A DNA stretch of 51,752 bases from WLJO01 sp945889085 (GCA_945889085.1 CAMDBM010000021.1:1-51752); one strand, 5' to 3'. Shown: positions 17,413-26,694, numbered from the stretch's first letter. The notes: generated from the sequence alone by a model not told the origin. A program made the numbers and translations.

Positions 17413-17550
17413 GTTATCCACAGACTGTGGACAACGTGTTGAGAACTACGAGATTGTAATTTCGGCAGGGGCCGGGGCTTCTGCCTGCGTACTGGGTAGA
17501 ACTTCCTCAAGCGGGGCAGGGGGTTGTGTCCCACTGCGCCCTGTGGACAA
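17413..17550. promoter_or_regulatory. Cluster of three DnaA-box-like sites
   Basis: TTATCCACA (17414-17422) matches the DnaA-box consensus exactly. TGTGGACAA at 17426-17434 and at 17542-17550 are reverse-strand TTGTCCACA boxes. The first two form a near-perfect inverted repeat (17413-17435). They occupy the roughly 200-bp gap between the zinc-ribbon gene and crgA. Confidence 0.5.
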
Positions 17551-17562
17551 CGCTGAGTGTTG

Positions 17563-17928
17563 CTACCGCCACCGCGTTGCAGCGAACAACCCGCCGAGCA
17601 CGCTCACGAGTCCGCCGACGATCCACCACTGGCTGCCGTCCTGGCCGCCGGGAACCCATCCGAGGTACTTGAGCATGATGAGGATTCCGCCCACACCAAA
17701 GAGGCTGATCATGAGAGCGGGCCACCAACGGGGGCTTTCCTTCTCGGACTGCGGAACCTTGGGCGTATAGCGGGACGAGGCCTCGGCGGCATGGTGTTCG
17801 TGCTCGTTGTCGTCGCTCCGCTTGGCTTTGTGCCGAGCCGACGGTGCGCCTGCGGTGGGCAGGGTTCCGGGCTTGGTGCCCTTGGGCGTTACTCGCCCAC
17901 TTCCGGTCTTGCGCTTCGGGGGTGCCAC
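17563..17928 (-). CDS. crgA: Cell division protein CrgA
   Basis: 121 residues from the GTG at 17928 (APPKRKTGSGRVTPKG), a basic cytoplasmic N-terminus, then two transmembrane helices near the C-terminus (RWWPALMISLFGVGGILIML and QWWIVGGLVSVLGGLFAATR). This size, charge pattern and two-helix topology, plus the position beside a trpG/pabA gene and pknB, fit CrgA. CrgA is an actinobacterial septal protein that helps localise the PBP and FtsZ machinery. TACGCT lies about 9 nt before the start, implying a very short leader. Divergent from the glutaminase gene. Confidence 0.85.
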   Translation of the reverse strand: MAPPKRKTGSGRVTPKGTKPGTLPTAGAPSARHKAKRSDDNEHEHHAAEASSRYTPKVPQSEKESPRWWPALMISLFGVGGILIMLKYLGWVPGGQDGSQWWIVGGLVSVLGGLFAATRWR

Positions 17929-18060
17929 GAAAAAAGGAGCGTAGTCGGCGGCGGCCACCAACGCGCTGTCCGGAGTGCTCCGGCGACGAATTTCGGGCCC
18001 GTTCCACGCGGAAAGCCAATCCGTTCGACAGATCGGCCCAAAACCGGGCAACCTTGCGGG

Positions 18061-18639
18061 GTGCCGCGTGTGCTCGTGATCGACAACTACGACTCGTTCG
18101 TCTACAACCTCGTCCAGTATTTGGGCGAGTTGGGGGCCGAACCGATCGTGGTGCGCAACGACGCGTTGTCGGTTGCCGATGCGGTGGCCCTGCGCCCCGA
18201 TGCCGTCCTGCTGTCACCTGGTCCCGGTCGTCCCGAGGATGCAGGCATTCTCTGCGAGGCGATCCCCGCGTTCGCGGGAGTGGTGCCGGTGTTCGGCGTG
18301 TGTCTCGGGCATCAAGCGATCGGCCATGTGTACGGCGCCGATGTGGTGCGCGCCCCCGAACTGATGCACGGCAAGACGTCGATGGTGGAGCATGACGGCC
18401 TCGGTGTGTTCGCTGGCCTGACGTCACCGCTCGAGGCGACGCGGTATCACTCGCTCGTTATCGACCCGGCAACACTGCCGGCCTGTCTCGAGGTGACGGC
18501 CCGCACGCGTGACGGGATCATCATGGGTGTGCGTCACCGCGAGCTCGCAGTGGAAGGTGTGCAGTTCCATCCGGAGTCGATCCTCACTGCCGGGGGTCAC
18601 GACCTGTTGCGCAACTTCCTCGGGGGGATTCGCGTCTAG
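18061..18639 (+). CDS. Glutamine amidotransferase subunit of anthranilate/aminodeoxychorismate synthase
   Basis: 192 residues from a GTG: VLVIDNYDSFVYNLVQYLGE, LSPGPGRPEDAGI, the nucleophile GVCLGHQAIG and the His-Glu pair in VEGVQFHPESILT give an intact class I glutaminase triad. It supplies ammonia to TrpE or PabB for anthranilate or 4-amino-4-deoxychorismate synthesis; the partner is not in the window. Adjacency to pknB is the usual actinobacterial position for trpG/pabA. Its stop overlaps the convergent pknB stop through CTAG (18636-18639). Confidence 0.9.
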   Translation: MPRVLVIDNYDSFVYNLVQYLGELGAEPIVVRNDALSVADAVALRPDAVLLSPGPGRPEDAGILCEAIPAFAGVVPVFGVCLGHQAIGHVYGADVVRAPELMHGKTSMVEHDGLGVFAGLTSPLEATRYHSLVIDPATLPACLEVTARTRDGIIMGVRHRELAVEGVQFHPESILTAGGHDLLRNFLGGIRV

Positions 18640-20747
18640 TTCGGGTCCACCGTGGTGGTGGTGGTGGTCGTCGTGGTCGTGGTCGTGCTCGTCGAGGTGG
18701 TCGTTGGTGGTGTGGTGGATGCCAGGCCGAGCCGAATGGTGATGGTGGCGCCGGCGAGCGCCGACGAACCGGCCACGGGGCTCTGCAGCATCACCTTGTC
18801 GTCCTGAGCGTTGCCGTACGGCAACGGAACCGAGTCGCCCACTTTCGTCTTGAGGTTGAGGTCTTGCAGGACCTGCCGGGCCTCGTTCTCCGTCATGCCG
18901 TTGAGGTTCGGCACCGTCACCGACAGCGGGCCAGTGGATACGACGAGCGCAATGGTGGTGCCGTAGTTGACGGACGAACCGGCGAGCGGCTCGGTGCGCA
19001 CCACGCGGTTCGCGGGAACCGAATCGTTCTGCTCGGTGAGCTGGTTTACCTTGAAGCCCAGTGCCTCGAGCGCCCTCGTGGCCGTTGCTGGGTCCTGGCC
19101 GCTCACGTTGGGCATGACCACCTTGGAGGGGTGCGTTGCCGTGACGAGGATGATTTCGGAGTTGTTCGGCACCTGTTGGCCCTTGAGCGGGGCTTGGTCC
19201 ATCACCGTATTTTCGGGGACTGCTGCCGTCTCTTTCCTCTGGGCGCGCACCTTGCCGATGTCAAAGCCCTTCTTGTCGAGCAGAGCCACCGCGTCGTCGT
19301 ACGTCAGGTTGGTGAGGTCTGGCATCTCGATGAGCGTGGTGCCCGGGGCCGGGTTGTAGGTGATGGTGACCTTGCTGCCCTCGTCGACTACCTGGTCCGG
19401 TGTGGGGTCCTGCTCGTAGACGACGTCGTCGGCCACACCCTCTTTCTCGACTGCCCGCACGTCGGGGATCAGGTTGGCGTCGAGCAGTTTCTTCTGCGCA
19501 TCGGCGAGGGTGAGGCCACGCACCTCGGGAACCTGCGCCTCGCCAACGGCCGCGCCGCCCGGCTCGCGGTTGGACAACACGTTGAACAGCACCACGCCGC
19601 CTGCCGCGAAGAGAGCAAGGATGAACAGCGCCACGATGATGACGCCGCCTGTGCGCCGCTGCTGCTGTGGCGGGTAGCCGGGCTGCGGCGGCGCGTAGCC
19701 CTGCGCGACGGTGGGGGGCATGTTCGCGCCTGCCGGAATGGGCTGGAACGGGGATGGCGCGCGTCGTGGTTCAGGTGCACCGGCGGGCATCGATCGCGGT
19801 GCGGCGGCGCCGCCGAGGGCGACCGGGTTCGGTGCGGGCGCTGTCGCCTGGCCGCTGCCTGCGGTGGCACCGTTTCCATTTCCTGCCGGGCTGTTGAGCG
19901 CGGCCACTGGCTGGCCGTCCTTGAAGCGGCGAAGGTCTTCGCGCAGCACGTCGGCAGTCGGGTAGCGATCGTCGGGGCTCTTGAGCAGCAGCGTGTGCAC
20001 GATGGCGTCGAAGTCCTCGGGTACGTTCGGTACCAGCTCACCGAGACGCGGCGGCTCGCTGTGCACCTGCTTGTACGCGATCGCCACGGGATTCTCGCCC
20101 GTGAACGGCGGGCGGCCGGTGGTGAGCTCGTACATCACGATGCCGAGGGAATACAGGTCGCTGCGCGGATCGGGCTGGGCGCCCTGCGCCTGCTCGGGCG
20201 AGAAGTAGGTGGCGGTTCCCATCACCGAACCCGCCTGCGTGAGGTCCTGCTCGGCGGAGGAGTTGAGCGCCCGGGCGATCCCGAAGTCCGCCACCTTCAC
20301 CCGGCCGTCGTGACCGACGAGGATGTTCGCCGGCTTGATGTCACGGTGCACGACACCGTTGCGGTGGGCGAACGCAAGGGCCGAGGCCACCTCGATGGCC
20401 ACGTCGGTGGCCTGCTGCGGGGTAACCGGGCCGTTGCTGCGCAGCACCTCGGCGAGCGTGCGACCGGCGATGAACTCCATCGCGATGAAGTAGGTGGAGC
20501 CGTACCGGCCCCAGTCGTACACGCCGACGATGTTCGGGTGATTGAGATTGGCCGCGGACTGGGCCTCGCGGCGGAAGCGCTCGACGAACGACGGGTCAGC
20601 CGCGAACTCGGGGAACAGCACCTTGATGGCGACCGGGCGATCAAGCAGGAGATCCCGCGCGAGGAACACGTCGGCCATGCCGCCGCGGCCAATTCGCTGT
20701 TCTAGCTCGTAACGGTCGTTGAGAACCGGCCGCTGTGTGGACGACAT
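18636..20747 (-). CDS. pknB: Serine/threonine protein kinase PknB with four PASTA domains
   Basis: 703 residues. The kinase domain (about 13-275) has IGRGGMADVF, the ATP-anchoring Lys42 (VAIK), HRDIKPAN, DFG and SPEQA; all catalytic elements are intact. A Pro/Ala-rich juxtamembrane linker precedes one transmembrane helix (about 365-390), then four extracellular PASTA repeats that would sense peptidoglycan fragments. The tail is almost pure threonine before VDPN. It is the last gene of the fha-pstP-rodA-pbpA operon, 71 bp after pbpA. TAGATT 9 nt upstream could be an internal promoter. Confidence 0.95.
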   Translation of the reverse strand: MSSTQRPVLNDRYELEQRIGRGGMADVFLARDLLLDRPVAIKVLFPEFAADPSFVERFRREAQSAANLNHPNIVGVYDWGRYGSTYFIAMEFIAGRTLAEVLRSNGPVTPQQATDVAIEVASALAFAHRNGVVHRDIKPANILVGHDGRVKVADFGIARALNSSAEQDLTQAGSVMGTATYFSPEQAQGAQPDPRSDLYSLGIVMYELTTGRPPFTGENPVAIAYKQVHSEPPRLGELVPNVPEDFDAIVHTLLLKSPDDRYPTADVLREDLRRFKDGQPVAALNSPAGNGNGATAGSGQATAPAPNPVALGGAAAPRSMPAGAPEPRRAPSPFQPIPAGANMPPTVAQGYAPPQPGYPPQQQRRTGGVIIVALFILALFAAGGVVLFNVLSNREPGGAAVGEAQVPEVRGLTLADAQKKLLDANLIPDVRAVEKEGVADDVVYEQDPTPDQVVDEGSKVTITYNPAPGTTLIEMPDLTNLTYDDAVALLDKKGFDIGKVRAQRKETAAVPENTVMDQAPLKGQQVPNNSEIILVTATHPSKVVMPNVSGQDPATATRALEALGFKVNQLTEQNDSVPANRVVRTEPLAGSSVNYGTTIALVVSTGPLSVTVPNLNGMTENEARQVLQDLNLKTKVGDSVPLPYGNAQDDKVMLQSPVAGSSALAGATITIRLGLASTTPPTTTSTSTTTTTTTTTTTTVDPN

Positions 20748-20818
20748 GGTGTGTCGAATCTAGCCAGTTCAGCGGGAGTGGACGTGGCGCGGGGCGCAGG
20801 GCCCTGCGCGGCTGCCAC

Positions 20819-22300
20819 TTAGGGGTTCAATACTGCGTAGCTGAGGAGTTGGTTCGCGATGGGTCCGGCGAGTCGCCCGCCGGTCCCGGCCGAGATCACG
20901 GCGTTCACTCCCTTGAGCATGACGGTGACGACCACCTGGGGGGCCTTGGCGGGTGCAAAGGCCGTGATCCATGCGTGCGAACGTTGTTCCTGCCCCTTCG
21001 GATTGAGCTGCGCGGTTCCCGTCTTTGCAGCAACCTGAATGCCGTTCGACAGGCTGAAACGGCCCTGCGCCGTCCCGTTGGGGCCCTTTACGACGCCGAT
21101 CATCAGGGCCACCATCGTGTCGGCGACGGATTTTGTCATCGCCACCTTCCAGACCTTGGGCCGGGTGGTGGTGACGGGGGTGCCGTTGCGGTCTGTAGTG
21201 CGCCCGACGACGTACGGCGCCATCTCGTTGCCACCGTTCGCGATGGTGGCAGTCACCATGGCGAGTGCGAGCGGGGTGAGTTGCACGTTCTCCGCGCCGA
21301 ACCCGCGCTGCGCGAGCACCGGGACCTGGTCCTCGAAGCGCTCGCCCGAATCGCTGACGAAACTGGCTGCAGGGCTGGGCAGGTCGAAGGGAGGGGCCTC
21401 GTTGAGGCCGAAGTCATTGGCGCCCTGCACGAACCGGTCCCCGCCGAGCAGGACTGCAAGGCGGGCGAACGGCGTGTTGCAACTACGACGGAACACCTCG
21501 CGCAGGTCTCCGCCACAGGACTTGCCGCCATAGTTCTCGATCGGGTCGGTGGTCTGCGGGGGCAGGTACTCCCTCTCCTCGGCGAAGAGCGTCTCGGGCG
21601 AGGCAACGCCGGTCTTGAGTGCAGTGCTCGTGGTGATCAGCTTGAACGTGGAGCCCGGCATGTACCGCTCCTGGTACGCGTTCGCGAGGAGCGGCTTGCG
21701 CTTGTCGGCGAACAGCTTCTCCAGCTGCTTCGTCGCTTCCTTGGAGTTGTGTGTCGCGATCAAGTTCGGGTCGTACGTGGGCCACGAGTACATCGCGAGG
21801 ATCGCTCCCGAGCGCGGGTCCATCATCACGATCGAGCCCTCGCGTTTGCCGAGCAACTTGGCGGCGAGCCGCTGATAGTCCGCGCGGATGGTGAGGTACA
21901 CATCGCCCGTCGGGTCCGTGCGGCCCACGAGGTCCCCGAGGTTGCGCAGTGGAATGCCCTTGCCCGACAGCGTGTCGTTGAACACCCGCTCCACCTGCGA
22001 CGCGCCGTTCGCGAGCGTGAAGTAGCCGGTGATGTGGGCGAACAGCTCGCCGGCCGGGTACTCCCGCTGGTACTTGAAGCGGTCACCCGGTTTCGCCGGG
22101 ACCGTGCGCGCGATCACCACGCCGTCGGCCGTGATGATGTTGCCGCGTGGCTTGTCGAACACCTGCTCCACCTGGCGCGTGTTCGACGGGTTCGCGTTCA
22201 GCTGCTTGGTCTTGAACATCTGTGGAATCTGCAGCGACACGAACAGTGCGAGGTAACACACCATGAGACCGATAGCGAGCTGACCAATGCGTCGGTTCAC
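20819..22300 (-). CDS. pbpA: Class B penicillin-binding protein (PbpA)
   Basis: 493 residues with an N-terminal membrane anchor (LAIGLMVCYLALFVSLQ) and a dimerisation domain. The transpeptidase domain has the active-site Ser217 in STFK, S273-C-N, and K426-T-G. It cross-links peptidoglycan in the periplasmic face with the co-encoded RodA/FtsW glycosyltransferase. GTG start overlaps the rodA stop by 4 nt (GTGA), evidence for translational coupling. Confidence 0.95.
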   Translation of the reverse strand: MNRRIGQLAIGLMVCYLALFVSLQIPQMFKTKQLNANPSNTRQVEQVFDKPRGNIITADGVVIARTVPAKPGDRFKYQREYPAGELFAHITGYFTLANGASQVERVFNDTLSGKGIPLRNLGDLVGRTDPTGDVYLTIRADYQRLAAKLLGKREGSIVMMDPRSGAILAMYSWPTYDPNLIATHNSKEATKQLEKLFADKRKPLLANAYQERYMPGSTFKLITTSTALKTGVASPETLFAEEREYLPPQTTDPIENYGGKSCGGDLREVFRRSCNTPFARLAVLLGGDRFVQGANDFGLNEAPPFDLPSPAASFVSDSGERFEDQVPVLAQRGFGAENVQLTPLALAMVTATIANGGNEMAPYVVGRTTDRNGTPVTTTRPKVWKVAMTKSVADTMVALMIGVVKGPNGTAQGRFSLSNGIQVAAKTGTAQLNPKGQEQRSHAWITAFAPAKAPQVVVTVMLKGVNAVISAGTGGRLAGPIANQLLSYAVLNP

Positions 22301-23739
22301 TGGCTGCCTTCCACGGACGTGCTGCCGGCGGGCTTTGCGGCGATCCGGTCGGCGCGCACGATCTGGCGGCGCAGCCTGCGCGCAGCGAGGCGCTCGCTCA
22401 GGGTGGGGAGGTCCGGAATCTCTCGGTTGCGTCGGGCAGCGGAGTCCGAGATGCGGATGAGCAGGCCGAGCAGCGCGAAGTTCGCGATGAGCGACGAGCC
22501 GCCGTAGCTCACGAAGGGCAGCGTGACACCGGTGAGCGGCAGCAGTCTCGTGACGCCACCCATGATGACGAAGGCCTGAACACCGAGGATGGTGGTGAGA
22601 CCGGTTGCGAGCAGTTTCTCGAACGGGCGCTGGGCCTTGACGGCAACGGACAGCCCGGCACCGATCATCAGCAGGAACGCGATGAGGATTGCCGTTGCGC
22701 CGACGAGCCCGAGCTCCTCACCGATCGCGGCGAAGATGTAGTCGTTCTGCACCGCCGGGATCTTGTTGGGCGAGCCCTGTCCGAGGCCGGTACCGAACAG
22801 CCCGCCGTTCGCGAAGGCGAACCAGGCCTGCACCGCCTGGCGTCCCTTGTCGCCGCCGACCGTGGTGCCGCCGAACTGGGACCACGGGTCCAGCCAGAGC
22901 GTCACCCGGCTCTGCACGTTGGAGAACACGCGCCACGCGATCACCGCACCCGTGGCGAAGAGCACACCGCCCACGACGAGGAACGCTGCGCGCTCGGTGG
23001 CGACCCACAGGAGCACGACGAAGAGCGTGAAGAACAGCAGCGACGAACCGAGGTCCTTCTGGCCGACGAGCACGACCACGGAGAAGCCCCACGCCGCGAC
23101 GATCGGGAGGAGGTCGCGCGGCTGGGGAAGGTTGAGTCTCCAGACACGCCAGTTGCCGGTGGCGATCAGTTCACGGTTCTCGGCGAGGTACGCAGCGAAG
23201 AAGATCGCCAGGAAGATTTTCGCGAACTCGCCGGGCTGCAGACTGAACGGGCCGACACTCACCCACAGGCGGGCATTCGTGCCGTTGAACGTTCCGATGC
23301 CGGGCACCATCGGCAGCACGAGCAGGCCGGCACCGAGGAACAGCAGCGTCCACTTGTAGCGGGCGAGGTCCGGTACGCGCCGCACGAGCACCAGCACGGC
23401 GACGTACAGCCCGATCCCGAGGAGGGTCCAGATGGACTGCAGGCCCGCGAGGCGGTTGCGGATGTCGACACGCACGATGAACACGTAGCCGATGCCGTTG
23501 AGCAGTGCGGCGAGCGGCAGGAGGATGGAGTCTGCTCCCGCAGCGAGGAAGCGGGTGGCCACGTGGGCAACCACGAGCAGACCGAGCACGATGACGAGGA
23601 ACCCGATGAGGTTTGCCGGGATGTCCGAGGTCTTGCCGAGGGACGCGAGCAGGTATGCGCCGCCGGTAAGCACCGCGGCCATGAGGATGAGGACGAGTTC
23701 GTTGTTCCGCCTGCGGGACGCGATCGGCGAGTTGCTCAT
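22297..23739 (-). CDS. rodA: FtsW/RodA/SpoVE-family peptidoglycan polymerase
   Basis: 480 residues, about twelve hydrophobic helices. SEDS signatures are present: NGTNARLWVSVGPFSLQPGE, an acidic loop with WLDPWSQFGG, QNDYIFAAIGEELGLVG and the C-terminal LPFVSYGGSSL. The protein polymerises lipid II and works with the class B PBP encoded next. Start shares one base with the pstP stop (TGATG). I use rodA by synteny with the mycobacterial operon; FtsW-like activity is not excluded. Confidence 0.93.
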   Translation of the reverse strand: MSNSPIASRRRNNELVLILMAAVLTGGAYLLASLGKTSDIPANLIGFLVIVLGLLVVAHVATRFLAAGADSILLPLAALLNGIGYVFIVRVDIRNRLAGLQSIWTLLGIGLYVAVLVLVRRVPDLARYKWTLLFLGAGLLVLPMVPGIGTFNGTNARLWVSVGPFSLQPGEFAKIFLAIFFAAYLAENRELIATGNWRVWRLNLPQPRDLLPIVAAWGFSVVVLVGQKDLGSSLLFFTLFVVLLWVATERAAFLVVGGVLFATGAVIAWRVFSNVQSRVTLWLDPWSQFGGTTVGGDKGRQAVQAWFAFANGGLFGTGLGQGSPNKIPAVQNDYIFAAIGEELGLVGATAILIAFLLMIGAGLSVAVKAQRPFEKLLATGLTTILGVQAFVIMGGVTRLLPLTGVTLPFVSYGGSSLIANFALLGLLIRISDSAARRNREIPDLPTLSERLAARRLRRQIVRADRIAAKPAGSTSVEGSQ

Positions 23740-24992
23740 CAGCTGCTTGGGGTCGAGCCGTCCGCGGAGTCGGACGCGTCCCCGATCGTGCCATTCACGG
23801 AGACCGGAAGGGTGTCGGGGGCGGTGTCAGCAGGATCGTCGACGAAGTCGGTGATCGCGACGGTGTCACCGGGCTGGGGGCCGTCGTTCGACTTCTCGCC
23901 GGTTACGGCAGCAACGATCACGAGGATGATGGCGATGAGCGCTACTGCTACGCCGCCGATGATGAAGCGCGTGTTGGCGCGGGCATGCATTGCCATGCGT
24001 CGTGCAGCGGTATTGGGTGTCTCGTCGGCGTGTGCCACGGGGAACGGGTACCGGTCGGCCGGGTCCAGGCCACGGCTGAGCACCGCGTCGGTGAGGTCCC
24101 TCGGCGGGTTGGTCTCGAACGGCGGGGTGTCGTCGGTCAGCGCTGTCCGCTCGTCCTCGATGTTCAGGTCGTCCAGTGAGTCGTCACGGGACCCGTCCTC
24201 AACATCGTGGCCGCGCACGGTGACGTACGTGAGCAGGTCCTCGCCGCCGTTGATCGTTGTCGGGTCCGCCCCCTCTTGCACGTCGAGCACGATGACGGTG
24301 GTGTTGTCGCGGCCGCCCGCGGCGTTCGCGAGCCGGATGAGTTCCTCGGCGGCTGCCTGTGGGTCCGAGAAGTCGCAGAGCGCATCCAGGATGACCTCGT
24401 CGGTCACCTCGTCCACGAGGCCGTCGCTGCAGGACAGGAACCGGTCTCCGCGCACGATCGGCAGCGTCCACACGTCGATACCGATCCCGGCCTCGATGCC
24501 GAGTGCGCGAGTGACGATGTTGCGCTGTGGGTGCACCCTCGCCTCCGCAGCGGTGATGTGTCCCGAGTTGACGAGTTCCTGCACGTACGAGTGGTCGATG
24601 CTTACCTGCTCGAGCCTGCCGGCGCGCAGACGGTAGGTGCGGGAGTCGCCCACGTTGATGACCGCAAGGCGGGCCTCTCCGTCCCGCTGCACGATGGCGA
24701 TCCCGGTGAGCGTGGTTCCCATGCCCCGGTGGGCAGCGTCGGAGCGCGAGAGGCTGAGGATGTCGAGGTTGGCGGCGATGACGGCGTTCACTGCGTCGTC
24801 CGCGGTGACGTCGCCGGACAGCCTGCGGAGGCTGTCCGCAGCCATGGAGGACGCAACCTCACCAGCGAGGTGACCACCCATGCCGTCGGCAACGGCGAAC
24901 ACCTGGTCCGTCACCACGAACGCGTCCTCGTTCATGCTGCGCACGCGCCCCGTGTCCGAGGCGGATCCGATAAGGAAGCGTTGGTTGGTCAC
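23739..24992 (-). CDS. pstP: PP2C-family serine/threonine phosphatase PstP
   Basis: 417 residues. The PP2C core (about 1-240) holds VRSMNEDAFVV, ADGMGGHLAGE, GMGTTL, LSCSDGLVDEV and GGRDNTTVIV, giving the metal-binding Asp residues. A linker and one transmembrane helix (VALIAIILVIVAAVTG) lead to a short acidic extracytoplasmic tail. It reverses PknB and FHA phosphorylation. GTG start overlaps the fhaB stop by 4 nt. Confidence 0.94.
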   Translation of the reverse strand: MTNQRFLIGSASDTGRVRSMNEDAFVVTDQVFAVADGMGGHLAGEVASSMAADSLRRLSGDVTADDAVNAVIAANLDILSLSRSDAAHRGMGTTLTGIAIVQRDGEARLAVINVGDSRTYRLRAGRLEQVSIDHSYVQELVNSGHITAAEARVHPQRNIVTRALGIEAGIGIDVWTLPIVRGDRFLSCSDGLVDEVTDEVILDALCDFSDPQAAAEELIRLANAAGGRDNTTVIVLDVQEGADPTTINGGEDLLTYVTVRGHDVEDGSRDDSLDDLNIEDERTALTDDTPPFETNPPRDLTDAVLSRGLDPADRYPFPVAHADETPNTAARRMAMHARANTRFIIGGVAVALIAIILVIVAAVTGEKSNDGPQPGDTVAITDFVDDPADTAPDTLPVSVNGTIGDASDSADGSTPSS

Positions 24993-25552
24993 TGGGCTTC
25001 CACGATCGTGCCGCCGATCTGCACGCGGTCACCGCGGTGGATCGGCTTGGGGACGCGGATGCGGTCACCGTTCAGGTAGGTGCCGTTCGTGGAGCCGAGG
25101 TCTTCGAGCAGCGTGTTGCCGGCCTCGTCCCGATACACACGACAGTGCAGGCTGGAGATGAACGTGTCGTTGAGGATCTGGATCGAGCAACCCGACGACC
25201 GCCCGATGGTGAACTCCTGCGAGATGGGGAATGCCTGGCCGCGTCGTTCGCGCGGCTCGATGATGACGAAGCGCGCCACGACCCCTCGCTTGCCCTTCTT
25301 GGGCTTACCCGCCCCGCTGAACGGCAGCGGTTGGTACGTAGCCGGCGGTGCGGCTGCGTACGGGGAGGCGTCCGCGTACGGGTTTGCCGCGCCGGCGCCC
25401 ATTGCCGCTGGCGCACCGGGCGCGTTGCCCGGCTGCACACCTGCTCGCTGTGCACGGACTTCGCTGGCCACCACCCAGAGCACGCGGAGGAAGAAGAGGT
25501 AGAGCAGCGCGAGGAATGCGAATTTCAGGACGGTCAGGACGTTGTCGGTCAT
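24989..25552 (-). CDS. fhaB: FHA-domain protein FhaB
   Basis: 187 residues: an N-terminal transmembrane helix (FAFLALLYLFFLRVLWVVA), a Gly/Ala/Pro linker and a C-terminal FHA domain with FTIGRSSGCSIQI, SSLHCRVYR and LEDLGSTNGTYLNG, the phosphothreonine-binding loops. It is the phosphorylation-dependent adaptor of the PknB/PstP pair and recruits PBP or RodA partners in mycobacteria. It lies 12 bp after fhaA. Confidence 0.93.
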   Translation of the reverse strand: MTDNVLTVLKFAFLALLYLFFLRVLWVVASEVRAQRAGVQPGNAPGAPAAMGAGAANPYADASPYAAAPPATYQPLPFSGAGKPKKGKRGVVARFVIIEPRERRGQAFPISQEFTIGRSSGCSIQILNDTFISSLHCRVYRDEAGNTLLEDLGSTNGTYLNGDRIRVPKPIHRGDRVQIGGTIVEAQ

Positions 25553-25564
25553 CGGGCGTGGCTT

Positions 25565-26425
25565 CTAGGACGCCTCGAAGCGCATGTGGGTTTCCCCCAC
25601 GCTGATGACGTCGCCGTCCTGCAGTACCTGCTCGCCGTCGATCCGGGTGCCGTTCACCAGGGTGCCGTTGGTGGAGCCGAGGTCCGACACGATGAACACG
25701 CCACCCTGACGGCGCACCTGCGCGTGGGTGCGGGACACGTTGAGGTCCGACACCACGACGGCGCACCCGGCGAGGCGGCCGATGACGACGGGCTCCAACC
25801 CGAGCGGTACGCGTTCGCCGGTGCCGAGGGTGAGGTGCGGTTCGGGGCGTGCAACCGGCGGCGGTGTGACGCGCGAGCCCCGGCCCACGGGGGCCCAGGG
25901 GGAGTCTGTGAGGTTGTCCGGCGCGGCCGGGTGCGGGGCACCGGCGCTCGGGTCGGCCCAACCGGACCCGGACCCGGACTCGAACTCCGGGCCGAACCCG
26001 GTCTCGAGGTCCCCGGGGAAGTCGGTGGAGAAATCTGTGGGGTAGGGGTCGCCGGTGGCCTGCTGCATCTGGGAGACAACGTGGAACCGGCCGGCCCGCA
26101 TGTCGTTGCGCTCCACGAAGTCCACGGTGACCGGGCCCATGAAGTAATAGCCCTCTTGGGCCGCGTAGTCGTGGGCGGACTCGATCAGTTCGGCGATGAG
26201 GGCGTCCTGAATGCCGGAGAAGTTGGCGATGTCCGCAGGGCTGAGGAACAGGGCGTACTGGTTGGGGACGATCCGACGGCCGTGGACGTCTACCGAGCGG
26301 TGTTCGTCCATCTCCCGGAGCATGCGGCGCCCCAGTTCCACCGGGCGTACACCGGTCTTGAAGGCGCGTGAGAACACCCCATCCACCATGCGCTCTAGGC
26401 CTCGTTCGAAGTTCTGCAAACCCAC
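25565..26425 (-). CDS. fhaA: FHA-domain protein FhaA (DUF3662 plus FHA)
   Basis: 286 residues from the GTG at 26425, giving GLQNFERGLERMVDGVFSRA, which fits the usual MGLQ.FERRLE start of FhaA; an ATG at 26446 would add seven residues. The N-terminal DUF3662 domain (about 1-125) is followed by a variable linker and an FHA domain (IGRLAGCAVVVSDLNVSRTH, SDLGSTNGTLVNG). First gene of the six-gene envelope operon. TACGCT just upstream is a candidate -10 box. The tRNA-Leu gene lies upstream in opposite orientation, a layout shared with mycobacteria. Confidence 0.92.
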   Translation of the reverse strand: MGLQNFERGLERMVDGVFSRAFKTGVRPVELGRRMLREMDEHRSVDVHGRRIVPNQYALFLSPADIANFSGIQDALIAELIESAHDYAAQEGYYFMGPVTVDFVERNDMRAGRFHVVSQMQQATGDPYPTDFSTDFPGDLETGFGPEFESGSGSGWADPSAGAPHPAAPDNLTDSPWAPVGRGSRVTPPPVARPEPHLTLGTGERVPLGLEPVVIGRLAGCAVVVSDLNVSRTHAQVRRQGGVFIVSDLGSTNGTLVNGTRIDGEQVLQDGDVISVGETHMRFEAS

Positions 26426-26608
26426 AAGTACATGGAGCGTAGTCATCGTCGAGGCTCGGATCGGGTCGCTTCGCTCGGGCAGGTGCTGGTGACGACCGTT
26501 GTTTTCAGACGGCACACCCGGATGCCTCGCTGCATACACCCCGACCGGTGGCGCTGTGGGCACGGGTTGGGGGCATGGCAGGGGCTTGCTACCGTGGGGC
26601 ATTCACTC

Positions 26609-26694
26609 GGGCGAGTGGCGAAATGGCAGACGCGCTGGCTTCAGGTGCCAGTGTTCGTAAGGACGTGCGGGTTCAAGTCCCGCCTCGCCCACCA
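26609..26694 (+). tRNA. tRNA-Leu (anticodon CAG)
   Basis: A type II tRNA with a long variable arm. The acceptor stem 26609-26615 pairs with 26684-26690, the anticodon stem 26635-26639/26647-26651 closes a loop with CAG at 26642-26644, and the T arm has GCGGGTTCAAGTCCCGC. CCA is encoded (26692-26694). TACCGT at 26590-26595 is a likely -10 box. Confidence 0.95.

Noticed and set aside
17413..17550. Chromosomal origin oriC
   Set aside because: Only three DnaA-box-like sites, no AT-rich unwinding stretch, and no dnaA, dnaN or rpmH in the window; kept only as a DnaA-site cluster.
8634..18639. CTAG overlap of convergent stop codons at 8634-8637 and 18636-18639
   Set aside because: Two TAG stops sharing a palindromic CTAG is the simplest way for convergent genes to touch; no function needs to be invoked.
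18864..22507. Two long plus-strand open frames (about 610 and 590 codons) opposite pknB and pbpA
   Set aside because: Both are antisense artefacts of GC-rich third codon positions; the minus-strand genes carry complete kinase and PBP motifs and proper operon overlaps.
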